A program made the translations under genes and the position numbers. Below are positions 43,774-51,893 of a DNA stretch of 64,000 nucleotides, one piece after another. The stretch is from Aradus depressus (taxonomy: Eukaryota; Arthropoda; Insecta; Hemiptera; Aradidae): assembly GCA_963662175.1 (NCBI GenBank), contig OY759214.1, forward strand, positions 8,370,001 to 8,434,000, written 5' to 3'. Position 1 is the first letter of the stretch. Each line of letters opens with the position of its first letter. The notes beneath the pieces are model-generated. The model was not told the origin of the DNA. It searched no databases and saw only the letters and a program-made list of their open reading frames with translations.

Positions 43774-43949
43774 GATTGTGCCGTGGATACAATGTATCCT
43801 AAAGAGTGTAGAAACTGCCGATTCTTAGGGGTTAAATATTTCTGCTGATGATTCCTTTGATCAGGATGCAGTAATCTTGATTCCGCAAAGTTTTGAGTAT
43901 TAATGACCGTTTGTCCTAATGCTTTTTGGCTTTTAAAAACTAACCCCAT
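43770..43949 (-). CDS. small ORF between penton and major capsid genes, 59 residues
   Basis: The frame starts at ATG 43949 and ends at TGA 43772-43770, sharing ATGA with the start of the capsid gene. It is in the same frame as the penton gene: after the penton stop TAG there are five sense codons and then this ATG. The peptide begins MGLVFKSQKALGQTVINTQN and ends in FLHSLGYIVSTAQS; it is basic, with no membrane segment. Tight packing between two virion genes and the overlap argue for a real gene. Alternatively it is a read-through extension of the penton protein. Family not recognised. Confidence 0.65.
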   Translation of the reverse strand: MGLVFKSQKALGQTVINTQNFAESRLLHPDQRNHQQKYLTPKNRQFLHSLGYIVSTAQS

Positions 43950-43964
43950 CCCTTCTTTTCTGCC

Positions 43965-44705
43965 CTAAATGCGCTTCAATTGTAAATAAATCAGCGAGTA
44001 TTCGTTCTGGAAATCGATTAATTTCCCGTTTTGATTTTCAATTCTTAATTCTATTTTTTCAATTTTTGTTGTATTCAGTGGATAAAAAACAATATTCTTA
44101 GGTATTTCTATTATTTTGTAACCACTGCCAACGTTCGGAGTGAACTGATGAATAATATGATCTTCAATACCGTTTTTATAGGAACCTCGAGCAATGTTAC
44201 ATACGAACCGTATAACGTTCACAGAAGTAATATTTATATTGTTTTCAGAGACGTGCCATTTATTAGGTTTCAATAGGACATTTTTGAAGCCTAATAGGGG
44301 GGCAATAGTATTCAATTTCTTAAAATCTATCCATTTATTAGATAAAATTTCGCATTTTGCTGTTGTCTTATCAACACGAATACGTAGCTGAACATCATCT
44401 ACTAAATTACTACTTGTTAAATATCTTTCAATTTCATTGTTTAGCCTTGATTCGATGTCACTAATTTCATACGCCCCTGTAGGAAGTTTAACTGCATGCG
44501 CCCGAATTTTACCAACATTTTCTTCAGGATTTTCATCATAAAAGTATAATTTATTATTTTTCCCTTCCACCACATTGGGAATTGTATTGTAGCCGAAGAA
44601 ATTGACAAATCCTACATACCAACCTCCTTCACTTAAATCTATTGGTTCATCAAAATAACTAGTGAGGAAAGAGGTACGCCCATCTAGAAAAAATCCAAAG
44701 GACAT
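43965..44705 (-). CDS. penton-like minor capsid protein
   Basis: 246 residues. The Polinton minor capsid (single jelly-roll) pattern is visible. There is a short N-terminal GWYVGFVNFFGYNTIPN strand pair (28-44) and LPTGAYEISDIESRLNNEI (74-92). LLGFKNVLL follows at about 136-144, and CNIARGSYKNG (168-178), GSGYKIIEIPKNIVFYPLN (193-211) and a C-terminal LIDFQNEYSLIYLQLKRI come later. It would form the pentameric vertices. It lies between the protease and the hexon-like protein, the usual Polinton order. Stop is TAG with an open in-frame continuation. Confidence 0.8.
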   Translation of the reverse strand: MSFGFFLDGRTSFLTSYFDEPIDLSEGGWYVGFVNFFGYNTIPNVVEGKNNKLYFYDENPEENVGKIRAHAVKLPTGAYEISDIESRLNNEIERYLTSSNLVDDVQLRIRVDKTTAKCEILSNKWIDFKKLNTIAPLLGFKNVLLKPNKWHVSENNINITSVNVIRFVCNIARGSYKNGIEDHIIHQFTPNVGSGYKIIEIPKNIVFYPLNTTKIEKIELRIENQNGKLIDFQNEYSLIYLQLKRI

Positions 44706-44729
44706 TGTTACTCTAACACTTAACTTCAG

Positions 44730-45098
44730 CTAATGACTGAATGACCAAAGAAATTGCAAACATAAATGCCCGCAATTTGACGTATTTGGTTTTTGATAAC
44801 GCTTATGATTGTAATAGATTTCAGCATGAGGCCCTAAAAACTTTATTAACTCCAAAGGAGGCCTAAGATTTCCAAAACTATCAAAATATTGTATTTTGTT
44901 CTCAAGTTTAAAATAACACACCCAATGTGTGCCAGGACCATTTGTGCCATCTAAATTAATTATAGCAGACTCTAATTTTTTAGCAGTTTTTGGTAACGCG
45001 TCCCTCATAAACACCCCCCTAAAATATTTAATACCCAATTTTTTGGCGTATAGCATTAAATCAAAATTACTTAAAGCTCGTTGTGGAATACTCTCCAT
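44730..45098 (-). CDS. adenain-like cysteine protease (PRO)
   Basis: A 122-residue C5-type maturation protease that in Polintons and adenoviruses cleaves capsid precursors. The catalytic residues are His58 in THWVCY, Asp73 in YFDSFG and Cys109 in NCGHLCLQFL. Gln102 sits seven residues before the Cys, as the oxyanion Gln does in adenain. The protein is much shorter than adenovirus protease (about 200) but typical of Polintons. Its ATG overlaps the stop of the PLA2 gene by one base (TAATG), suggesting coupled translation on a shared RNA. Confidence 0.94.
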   Translation of the reverse strand: MESIPQRALSNFDLMLYAKKLGIKYFRGVFMRDALPKTAKKLESAIINLDGTNGPGTHWVCYFKLENKIQYFDSFGNLRPPLELIKFLGPHAEIYYNHKRYQKPNTSNCGHLCLQFLWSFSH

Positions 45099-45610
45099 TA
45101 TTCGGTGTTTTTTTTTACCACAACATCATAAACACCGCGTTTTTTCTTTTTTGCAATGCCGCAAATAAGAGAACCGACCGCAGATTGAATACCATTTAAA
45201 TTACTCCTTATAATTTTTTTCGGCTTCCCCCCCTTTTTTTTACCCCTTTTGGTTTTTAAACCAGAACCAATTTTACTTTTTGCTTTCATAATGTTGGTAA
45301 CCACCCAAGCAGCAGATTTTTCGCCTATACTAGAATCAGGTGCTTTAACGCGCTCCCAAGCAGTTTCAGCCAATGTTTTATCTGCAGCAGCTCTTCTTGC
45401 TGATTCTTTAAATTTAGAATAAGCTATGTCATGTTGTTTACAAGCAGCATCTAATTTATTAATTCCGGTGTCCCCCCGCTTCAATCTTTTTTCAAGTTTA
45501 GTTCCCGGCCCACAAAATTGATATCCTCCAGGAATATGTAATTCTACAGGTAATTTGTCAATAACCCGATTCACAATATCTCCGAAAATACCACTTCCTC
45601 TTCTTTGCAT
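45098..45610 (-). CDS. phospholipase A2-domain capsid-associated protein
   Basis: 170 residues. The N-terminal half is a parvovirus VP1/Polinton type PLA2 domain: calcium loop YQFCGPGT (30-37) and active site CKQHDIAYS (His60, Asp61, Tyr64). It would hydrolyse phospholipids during escape from the endosome. Residues 120-140 are Lys/Gly-rich (KTKRGKKKGGKPKK) and fit a DNA-binding or nuclear targeting tail. A C-terminal GIQSAVGSLICGIAKKKKRG stretch resembles a basic core peptide. Its location next to protease and capsid genes supports a virion role. Confidence 0.92.
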   Translation of the reverse strand: MQRRGSGIFGDIVNRVIDKLPVELHIPGGYQFCGPGTKLEKRLKRGDTGINKLDAACKQHDIAYSKFKESARRAAADKTLAETAWERVKAPDSSIGEKSAAWVVTNIMKAKSKIGSGLKTKRGKKKGGKPKKIIRSNLNGIQSAVGSLICGIAKKKKRGVYDVVVKKNTE

Positions 45611-45679
45611 TTTTTTACTCGACTATTAACTGTAATTAGTAAAAATAATTTGCTATGTTTAAATCTACTTAGTGAATGA

Positions 45680-46945
45680 TTAGTTTTTCTTTTGTCTCCC
45701 TATTATTATACCTGCTTCTTCCAATTCTTCAATAATCGATTGAATTTCATTTCCATGGCCTGTATGTCCAGCTTTCTGCGAGGCTACCAATACTTGTAAA
45801 CGTTCACACAATTCATTAACATCATCATAATAAATATAATTCGGCTTTTTATCGGTAACAGTCATCATTCCACTTCCTAACGACATTTCCATATCATTAT
45901 CACTGCTATAATCATGAATGGACCGACGATATCGAGACTTAGGTTTTTCTCTTGGTGTTACCTTTTTGTTTGGGAAAAGTTTTGCTATAATATTAATATA
46001 TTTATAACCCCTGTTCGTTTTAATTCTTTTCGTAGCTGAATTACCTTGTCTGTGGGCGTTTGTATTTTTTAAAATATCTGCATAGACCTCAAGGTCGTTA
46101 TCTGTATATAGGTACTCATTAGGCCGAGATTTAAACAGAAGTTCATATAAGCCAGGAGATCCTTCATATTTAACATTGTTAATAATGAAATCGTCCTCTT
46201 CTAATTCGATTTGTGAATCTCCAATTATAAATTTATCACCATCGATACGGACCCCATACACTTTATCTACATTGTCCTCCTTAATGAGTTCGATGAAATA
46301 TTTCTTTGATATTTTCCCCTTGAAGTTTTCTTTTATCCATTTAACAGCTTTATTTTTACCTTCGTCCGATTCTAGCTCTAACATAGGATAAGACGATTCA
46401 AAAACTTCTTCATCTTCGTTATTATCATTGGTACTATCTTCATTTATTGACTCGGCTTCCATGTTATTATCACTCTCTGATTCTGTGTCCATAGGACTTT
46501 CAGGTATGAATGGGGCACGCTTGGATAATATCTCTTCTTCATCAGTAATTTTTCTTTTGTTTGCAGAACGCCGTTGAGCTTTATTTGTAAATGTAGGCTG
46601 CTTTTTTAACGATTCATTTTCTCTCTTAACTCCTCGACTCAATAGTACTTTACTAGGTTTAGGGTATTCATCATTAAGAATATTTTCTATTTCCTCTTTA
46701 CCAGCGGTTCTTTTCTTGGCACTTTCATTCGGTTTTTTCACATAAGAAATAATATTAGTATCTACATCTCTTTTCCTTTTCAGAGGATTAGACGATGCTT
46801 CAATAATTGCAGTTGTAATTGGTTTAAATTTTTTCTCGTACAGCTCCTCCGTTTCCATAACATCGTGTTGGAGGGCACGATGCTTTTTTTTAATATCTTC
46901 ACTGATTTTTTTAATTTCCTGAGTGATCTTCTCTTGGTTATTCAT
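45680..46945 (-). CDS. DUF8207-like Polinton protein
   Basis: 421 residues from the ATG at 46945. The N-terminus is charged and probably coiled-coil (residues 4-40). A long disordered acidic and basic region follows, with SESDNNMEAESINEDSTNDN near 155-175. An ordered core at about 215-330 contains GDKFIIGDSQIELEEDDF, YEGSPGLYELLF and YADILKNTNAHRQG. The pattern 'G-K-x-I-G...PGLYELL...Y-x-x-IL-x-x-T-N-A' is what I know as DUF8207, repeatedly found beside Polinton capsid genes. Its function is not established. A GSGMM motif near 372 might be a protease cleavage site (inference). Confidence 0.7.
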   Translation of the reverse strand: MNNQEKITQEIKKISEDIKKKHRALQHDVMETEELYEKKFKPITTAIIEASSNPLKRKRDVDTNIISYVKKPNESAKKRTAGKEEIENILNDEYPKPSKVLLSRGVKRENESLKKQPTFTNKAQRRSANKRKITDEEEILSKRAPFIPESPMDTESESDNNMEAESINEDSTNDNNEDEEVFESSYPMLELESDEGKNKAVKWIKENFKGKISKKYFIELIKEDNVDKVYGVRIDGDKFIIGDSQIELEEDDFIINNVKYEGSPGLYELLFKSRPNEYLYTDNDLEVYADILKNTNAHRQGNSATKRIKTNRGYKYINIIAKLFPNKKVTPREKPKSRYRRSIHDYSSDNDMEMSLGSGMMTVTDKKPNYIYYDDVNELCERLQVLVASQKAGHTGHGNEIQSIIEELEEAGIIIGRQKKN

Positions 46946-46987
46946 GACTAGCAAATAAAGAACGCCTGTAATACCTCACTTTATTTA

Positions 46988-47299
46988 TTACTTTTTATTA
47001 TGCTTCCTCCTTCTCCTCTTCTTTGTATTTACATTTATATTTATACCTTTACCACCAAATTGGGTTTCACCATAAGGCCACGGATTTAAATAAACACCCT
47101 TTCCGTTTTTTTTATTTTTTCTAAAAGCATTGATTAAACTTGAGGTGCCTCCCATAAGGCTCCCTAAAGCAGAAATACCTGCTATAATAGGCACTAAAGG
47201 TAGAGCACCACCTTTTTTCTTTATTTTTTTAGGATGTTTCAAATTATATATTTTTCTTTTTGACAAAGTGCATTTTTTAGATTTTTTTCGCTTTGCCAT
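46988..47299 (-). CDS. small basic core-like protein
   Basis: 103 residues, about 35 percent Lys/Arg, with both ends strongly basic (KRKKSKK at the start, KKRRRRKHNKK at the end). Between them lies a Gly/Ala-rich hydrophobic helix, GGALPLVPIIAGISALGSLM (30-49). This arrangement is typical of adenovirus pX/pVI-like and Polinton core peptides that condense DNA or disturb membranes. The GG and GKG sites could be protease targets. Assignment rests on composition and neighbourhood. Confidence 0.7.
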   Translation of the reverse strand: MAKRKKSKKCTLSKRKIYNLKHPKKIKKKGGALPLVPIIAGISALGSLMGGTSSLINAFRKNKKNGKGVYLNPWPYGETQFGGKGININVNTKKRRRRKHNKK

Positions 47300-47392
47300 T
47301 ATTGTTTATTTGCACGCTAACAACTGTCTTTACCTCTCTTTTTAGCTGACCAAATTATACTGATTGATTTTATGCAAAGGTTTTTCCTTTAT

Positions 47393-48160
47393 TTATAATT
47401 TCTTATTCAATGGAGGTATAATTAAAAAAGTATCAAAACTAGATCTATAACGTCCATTGTTTATACAACGTTCTTTATCTATTACTAGGAAACCATTACC
47501 GGCACAGTTCCATGCCTTTAAACATATGTCTCTGAATTTATTAAATGTCATGTCACTGTTCACATGATCATCATAAATGTGCCGTAAATTCCGATCGTCC
47601 TGTTTGAACGCTACCAGCAGATTAACATTATCACGAATCAGTTGTTTAGGAATACTACTATATGTTTGGCCCAATAAAAAAACATCTATATCCTTATGGC
47701 GAGCCGTAGTAAAATAATTCCGTATATTATTCTGTCGTTCACATGCAATGTCATCAAAAATGAAAATAGACCTGGTTTTAGCTTCATTCATTGAAAATAC
47801 TTCATCATTTTCTGAGAACTCATAATACCCTATACATTTCACTTTATCTGTTAAAATATGTTTCAATAATTTATATTTAGGCTGGTATAGAGACTTGGAA
47901 AAAATATAGACATTTTCAAAACGTAGCCCATTTTCATTAAACAGTAAATTCAACATCAAATTAGTTTTTCCTGAATTAGATGGTCCACAAATTATACACC
48001 TAATATTTGAAGGTAATAAATTACCATGCCGTTTAAATTTCGTGGTCATATTTGTTTTTTCACAACTTAATTTATCAAAATTTACAATGTTCAATTTTTG
48101 CTTTTGTTTAATAGTCTTTATACAGGGCTCCATACTATATGAAAGAAGTAAACTATCCAT
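47393..48160 (-). CDS. A32-type DNA packaging ATPase (FtsK/HerA)
   Basis: 255 residues from the ATG at 48160, just after the integrase stop. An in-frame ATG at 48205 would overlap the integrase by 35 bp. Walker A GPSNSGKT is at 59-66 and Walker B SIFIFDDI at about 131-138, ending in two Asp. A following QTYSSIPKQLIRDN segment (about 189-202) fits the sensor and arginine region of A32-like enzymes. It would pump the genome into capsids. It sits immediately downstream of the integrase in the same direction. Confidence 0.94.
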   Translation of the reverse strand: MDSLLLSYSMEPCIKTIKQKQKLNIVNFDKLSCEKTNMTTKFKRHGNLLPSNIRCIICGPSNSGKTNLMLNLLFNENGLRFENVYIFSKSLYQPKYKLLKHILTDKVKCIGYYEFSENDEVFSMNEAKTRSIFIFDDIACERQNNIRNYFTTARHKDIDVFLLGQTYSSIPKQLIRDNVNLLVAFKQDDRNLRHIYDDHVNSDMTFNKFRDICLKAWNCAGNGFLVIDKERCINNGRYRSSFDTFLIIPPLNKKL

Positions 48161-48170
48161 AGGCTGGCAT

Positions 48171-49106
48171 TTATATAATGGCGCTTCTAGGAATCCAAGA
48201 ATCAAACTTAGGGTTCATACCAAGCCATCTGACATATACTTTATCCTTTTTTGATTTTAATACTTTTTCTACTAAATATAAATCACCGTATTTCACTTTA
48301 CTCAATTCTTGCTCGTAAAACCCCCCTTTTAAAATATCGCTATTCCAATCTGACAATGTGTATGTAATAGGGTAGGTTTGGTTAATTTTATATATGTTGA
48401 ATATCTCATTAGTCCAATTAGGTTTATAACCTTTTGTAAATATCCTTTTTTCTCGGCTTATCCTAACCTTATCATTAACTTTAAACTTTGGCTTATTTTT
48501 ACTAAATTGTCTAATTTTTACTTTTAAGTTATTGCTAATTCGCTTTAAAACTTCTTTCTCGTTTTCACTATTTACTTCATTCGGCCTCATTCCAATAGTT
48601 CTATGCAATGTATTATTGTATTGCTTTACCAAATCAAATATACTATTAATCCACTTAAAATTTCCTTGTTCAGTAAATTTACACCACATATTTGACTTTA
48701 AAGTCCGATTAAACCGTTCAACAATGGACGCCTTTTTACCAGAAAAAGTAGAATAATGATTTACATTGAAAGATGTTAATAACTTTTTCACGAATCGGTT
48801 ATACCACTCCTTACCTTCATCAGTCTGAAAGTGCTTCATAGAATGCTTTTTGAGTATAGGTTTTAGAGCTTTTACAATTTCAGAACTACTTTTATTTTTC
48901 AAAGGAACTGCATAAGCAAATTTACTGAAACAATTTATTATAGTCATTATATACTTATAACCCTGATTATATTTCGAATATGGAATCATTTCCACAAGAT
49001 CTCCTTGATACAAATCATTTATTCCTTTTATCTCTACGGTTCGAGTTGGAAAATATTTCCTTTTTTGCTTATGCAATTCTTTAGCTAATTCTGCTCTCAC
49101 ACCCAT
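48171..49106 (-). CDS. retroviral-type integrase with chromodomain
   Basis: 311 residues. RVE core acidic residues are Asp36 (YQGDLVEM), Asp96 (FQTDEGKEW) and Glu130 (SIVERFNRT). An SH3-like domain with KVNDKVRISREK lies around 210-225. The C-terminal 50 residues form a chromodomain ending VYVRWLGMNPKFDSWIP, which may direct insertion to particular chromatin. It would join the element's ends to the host chromosome. An HHCC zinc finger is lacking, as is usual in this family. Confidence 0.96.
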   Translation of the reverse strand: MGVRAELAKELHKQKRKYFPTRTVEIKGINDLYQGDLVEMIPYSKYNQGYKYIMTIINCFSKFAYAVPLKNKSSSEIVKALKPILKKHSMKHFQTDEGKEWYNRFVKKLLTSFNVNHYSTFSGKKASIVERFNRTLKSNMWCKFTEQGNFKWINSIFDLVKQYNNTLHRTIGMRPNEVNSENEKEVLKRISNNLKVKIRQFSKNKPKFKVNDKVRISREKRIFTKGYKPNWTNEIFNIYKINQTYPITYTLSDWNSDILKGGFYEQELSKVKYGDLYLVEKVLKSKKDKVYVRWLGMNPKFDSWIPRSAII

Positions 49107-49201
49107 CTCTTAACTAATACTGGATTCTTCATACAAAACATATTATCTTATAAATGATAATAGGATGAATAAAAAACAAAAATAGTGTAACAAATAATTT
49201 A

Positions 49202-49528
49202 TTACAAATTCATATACAAAAACTCGCAATCTGGGTTTGAATTATAATGTTCAATAATTGGATCGTCATCAGAGTCCCAATTGTTTAATATAAGGCCGCA
49301 AACAATACATTCTGTATCATCACCATCTCCAGTATAGAAAAATCCTGCTTTCACTAAATTTTCTCGTGTAGGCAAGCTCTTGGGGAAACATTTGAATGAT
49401 TCATGCATCATTTTCAGCATCTTTTCCTTACAATTTTTGGCTTTCAAATAGAGGCGGCAGGTTAAACGCAGGCTCATGATGATACTACCAATGATGAATA
49501 TTGAACAATAAAAAATATATTCCATCAT
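49202..49528 (-). CDS. membrane-anchored BIR-domain (IAP-like) protein
   Basis: 108 residues. Residues 45-106 form a single baculoviral IAP repeat: LVKAGFFYTGDGDDTECIVC followed by the zinc ligands Cys74, Cys77, His94 and Cys101 in exact CxxC-x16-H-x6-C spacing, with the DDDP-x-x-EH signature. IAP-type BIR domains bind caspases or IAP antagonists and suppress cell death. Residues 4-24 are a hydrophobic segment that could anchor the protein in a membrane. No RING domain. It lies upstream of the integrase in the right arm. A TTTTATAAAG box is about 25 bp before the ATG. Alternatively it could be a survivin-like remnant captured from the host. Confidence 0.92.
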   Translation of the reverse strand: MMEYIFYCSIFIIGSIIMSLRLTCRLYLKAKNCKEKMLKMMHESFKCFPKSLPTRENLVKAGFFYTGDGDDTECIVCGLILNNWDSDDDPIIEHYNSNPDCEFLYMNL

Positions 49529-49575
49529 TCGGAAATTTGTTCTTCTTTATAAAACGAATGGGCAACTACTTATAA

Positions 49576-49758
49576 CTATCTGGCGTTTTTATCTTTTATA
49601 GACAACATTTGCATTTTTTTCATAATCATATTATTTTCATACAATGTGATTTGTTTCTTCAACAAGTGTAATTCATTTAAATATTTATCGATTCTATACT
49701 TTTTATTTTCATAAATTGTCAACGACATCCTCGCCCTCAAAAAGGATAATCCATTCAC
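49576..49758 (-). CDS. small ORF, possible coiled coil, 60 residues
   Basis: Overlaps the next gene by 50 bp in another frame; an internal ATG at 49728 would shorten it to 50 residues. The middle (KYLNELHLLKKQITLYENN) has heptad-like Leu/Ile spacing. Not recognised; may be chance. Confidence 0.35.
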   Translation of the reverse strand: MNGLSFLRARMSLTIYENKKYRIDKYLNELHLLKKQITLYENNMIMKKMQMLSIKDKNAR

Positions 49759-49975
49759 GAAGAGGCTGTAGTCGATTTTCCACTTCTCGCAAGCCGATTA
49801 GCTGATTATTAACTATCTCTAAAAGCACTGAATTATTGTTTAATATTGCCACACGATCTTCAGGAAAAAAATCTTTTATAAGAAATAATAATTGCGCCAC
49901 AGGATATGCATAACTTGTTATAACAAATGTGCATTTAAACATTTGCTCTTCTTTTACTCCATTTACACATACCAT
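49709..49975 (-). CDS. unrecognised 88-residue Polinton protein
   Basis: Starts MVCVNGVKEEQMFKCTFVIT. Mixed hydrophobic and charged without signal peptide or membrane helix. A TCAGTT initiator-like motif lies about 35 bp upstream of the ATG with a GATAATAAG box about 30 bp further, so it may have its own promoter. Family unknown; the position suggests an accessory early gene. Confidence 0.5.
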   Translation of the reverse strand: MVCVNGVKEEQMFKCTFVITSYAYPVAQLLFLIKDFFPEDRVAILNNNSVLLEIVNNQLIGLREVENRLQPLREWIILFEGEDVVDNL

Positions 49976-50189
49976 GTTTCACTAACTCGCTGAACAATAT
50001 AATTACAACTGATTGCTTCAATGAGGGTAGCATCTACTTATTATCAGCAACTATGACGTAAAAGGTTCTAAGATAAGAATAATTATGCAATTAATAGGAA
50101 ATACTCATAAACTTCAACGGCACAGCCCCCCCTATCGTTAGCATAAGACGCCGTAAAAACGGCAATTTAACGAGTACCTCAACAAGGAC

Positions 50190-50382
50190 ATTAACGTAAA
50201 TTAACGTAATCGTTAAGTTAAATTAACGTGGCGTTAACCTAAATTAACGTGACGTTAACCTAAATTATCATAACTTTAACCTAAATTAACGTAACGTTAA
50301 CTTAAATTAACATAGCGGTAACCTAAATTGGCGTAGTCTTAACCTAAAGTAACGTAAATTTAACCAACATAACGTTAATGTA
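50190..50382. repeat. 21-bp palindromic tandem array
   Basis: About eight units of CGTTAACCTAAATTAACGTGA, each with TTAACGT and ACGTTAA facing each other across the unit junctions. It lies in the only long gene-free stretch of the right half of the Polinton (49976-50454), between divergently conserved accessory genes. Confidence 0.9.
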
Positions 50383-50454
50383 TTGTAGGTAACGAAATGA
50401 TATAGTTTTAAAAATTTAAAGATGTTTTAATTATTTTTTGAAAATTTACATGGA

Positions 50455-51063
50455 TTACCATTCCATTATTTTCTTATTATCTTTTTTACACTGTTTAAGA
50501 AGTATTTGCAATCGCTGATTTTTCCTTTTTTCACGTTTTTCTATTATATATTTATCTTTTTCTAGCGAAAGTAAAGTATTATTCATACGTGTAATAAAAT
50601 TATAGAGCTCAGTAATTTTATTATTATATTGACGGATATTTTCCTTCAAGTCTTCTTGCATTTTCGCATAGCCATCTAAACGCTCATAACATTTATCATC
50701 ATCCATTTCGCTACTAGTATCGGGATTTTTACCATCAAGTTTCTCCTCTTCAGAGGTCCCCTCTTCAGAGGTCTCCTCTTCAGAGGTCTCCTCTCTCAAA
50801 ATACCATCTTCTACGTCAGCTATTATGTCATCCTCATCCTTCGTACTTGAAACATTTTCATGAAGCAATTTATTAACCATACCATAACTGATATTAAAAA
50901 GAGGATGATTCTCCAAATATGGCGTGTACTGAATTTTCACTTTCGTATCTGCCACCCCATGAGTTATATGAGTAGACCCATTAGGCCAATGCTGAGAAGT
51001 AAAATTCGAATATCCTATCATTGGTATAGATAAGGCAATTATTAAAAATAGCATACTTCTCAT
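50455..51063 (-). CDS. secreted acidic coiled-coil protein, 202 residues
   Basis: Start taken at ATG 51063, giving a clear signal peptide (MRSMLFLIIALSIPMIGYS). NxS/T sites in the following segment suggest glycosylation. Residues 95-115 carry a degenerate EETSEE repeat three or four times. Residues 135-195 are a Lys/Glu-rich heptad region likely to form a coiled coil. No membrane anchor. TATAAAAA at 51128-51121 on the minus strand is a likely TATA box. Not recognised; it could be a secreted or virion surface factor. Confidence 0.6.
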   Translation of the reverse strand: MRSMLFLIIALSIPMIGYSNFTSQHWPNGSTHITHGVADTKVKIQYTPYLENHPLFNISYGMVNKLLHENVSSTKDEDDIIADVEDGILREETSEEETSEEGTSEEEKLDGKNPDTSSEMDDDKCYERLDGYAKMQEDLKENIRQYNNKITELYNFITRMNNTLLSLEKDKYIIEKREKRKNQRLQILLKQCKKDNKKIMEW

Positions 51064-51320
51064 ATCTGCTGTGATAGACAAGAGAACTGGAAATAATTGA
51101 AGTTATCAGAGAAACAATCCTTTTTATATCATGAAGTCACGTGTATATAAGCTGCTTCAAACATAATTCATTTGCTACATTGATCCCCCGCGCCATGCAT
51201 ATCACGATCACATTCATCTTTCCATTTATACAAAATCTATTACTATCATCATCTATTTAAAAAAAATATCATTTTATCATCATTTAAATAATATACAAAG
51301 GCTTTAATATATTTAAAAAA

Positions 51321-51530
51321 TTAATCTTCAGAAAATTGTTCATAGCAATATATTTTATTTTGGATGTAATACTCTTCTAAATCTTTTTTTATTGTGCCAG
51401 GAATATTTATTTTATCAATATCTGCCAATTCTGAAATAATCTTATTTTTAATAACATATATTGTTGCTATCTCTTTCAAACTTTTAACATTATTATTTTT
51501 TTCATTCCTTTCCTCCATCTTAGAAAGCAT
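51321..51530 (-). CDS. short ORF, 69 residues, uncertain
   Basis: From ATG 51530 the frame is lysine and glutamate rich (MLSKMEERNEKNNN) with a helical look. It has no recognised domain and no clear promoter. It is the outermost possible gene before the right terminal repeat. Confidence 0.3.
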   Translation of the reverse strand: MLSKMEERNEKNNNVKSLKEIATIYVIKNKIISELADIDKINIPGTIKKDLEEYYIQNKIYCYEQFSED

Positions 51531-51893
51531 ATTTTTTATTTTATCTGACTTACAATAACTAATATTTCGAAAAAAAATGTTCAATCTTTATGCACTTGAT
51601 TTTATTGAAAAAAAGCTTGGCTTTGCTAAAGCTCACCTCAACAAATATTATGTTTTTCTTTCCTGTATATCATTCCTTTTTTTTGAACGTGTATACATGG
51701 GTTATTTAGAGTATGTCATCTCTCTAATGCATGTACATACACACTATTCCTTACCTCTTATTGGTGGGGGGGGCTAGGAATTACTACTATTGACTCATAA
51801 TCTAATTTCATGAATGGGGAATTAAATACGTGACACACCCCTCATGATACGTCACAAAGACTTGTCTACTATCCACTGACTGATAATATTTAG
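51531..51893. other. non-coding right arm of Polinton
   Basis: Contains an ACGTCAC motif at 51849-51855 like those of the left arm. A 66-codon plus-strand frame at 51577-51777 is not convincing. Confidence 0.4.

Noticed and set aside
46946..46954. TTG as start of the DUF8207-like gene (similar TTG starts at 51081 and 51584)
   Set aside because: In-frame ATG codons follow within a few to 18 codons and give better protein N-termini, including a clean signal peptide at 51063.
49976..50454. Tandem TTAACGT array as a telomere-like repeat
   Set aside because: The unit is 21 bp and palindromic, not the (TTAGG)n arthropod telomere repeat.
51577..51777. 66-codon plus-strand frame in the right arm of the Polinton
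   Set aside because: Opposes all neighbouring genes, lacks a promoter and ends in a G run; AT-rich chance frame is likelier.
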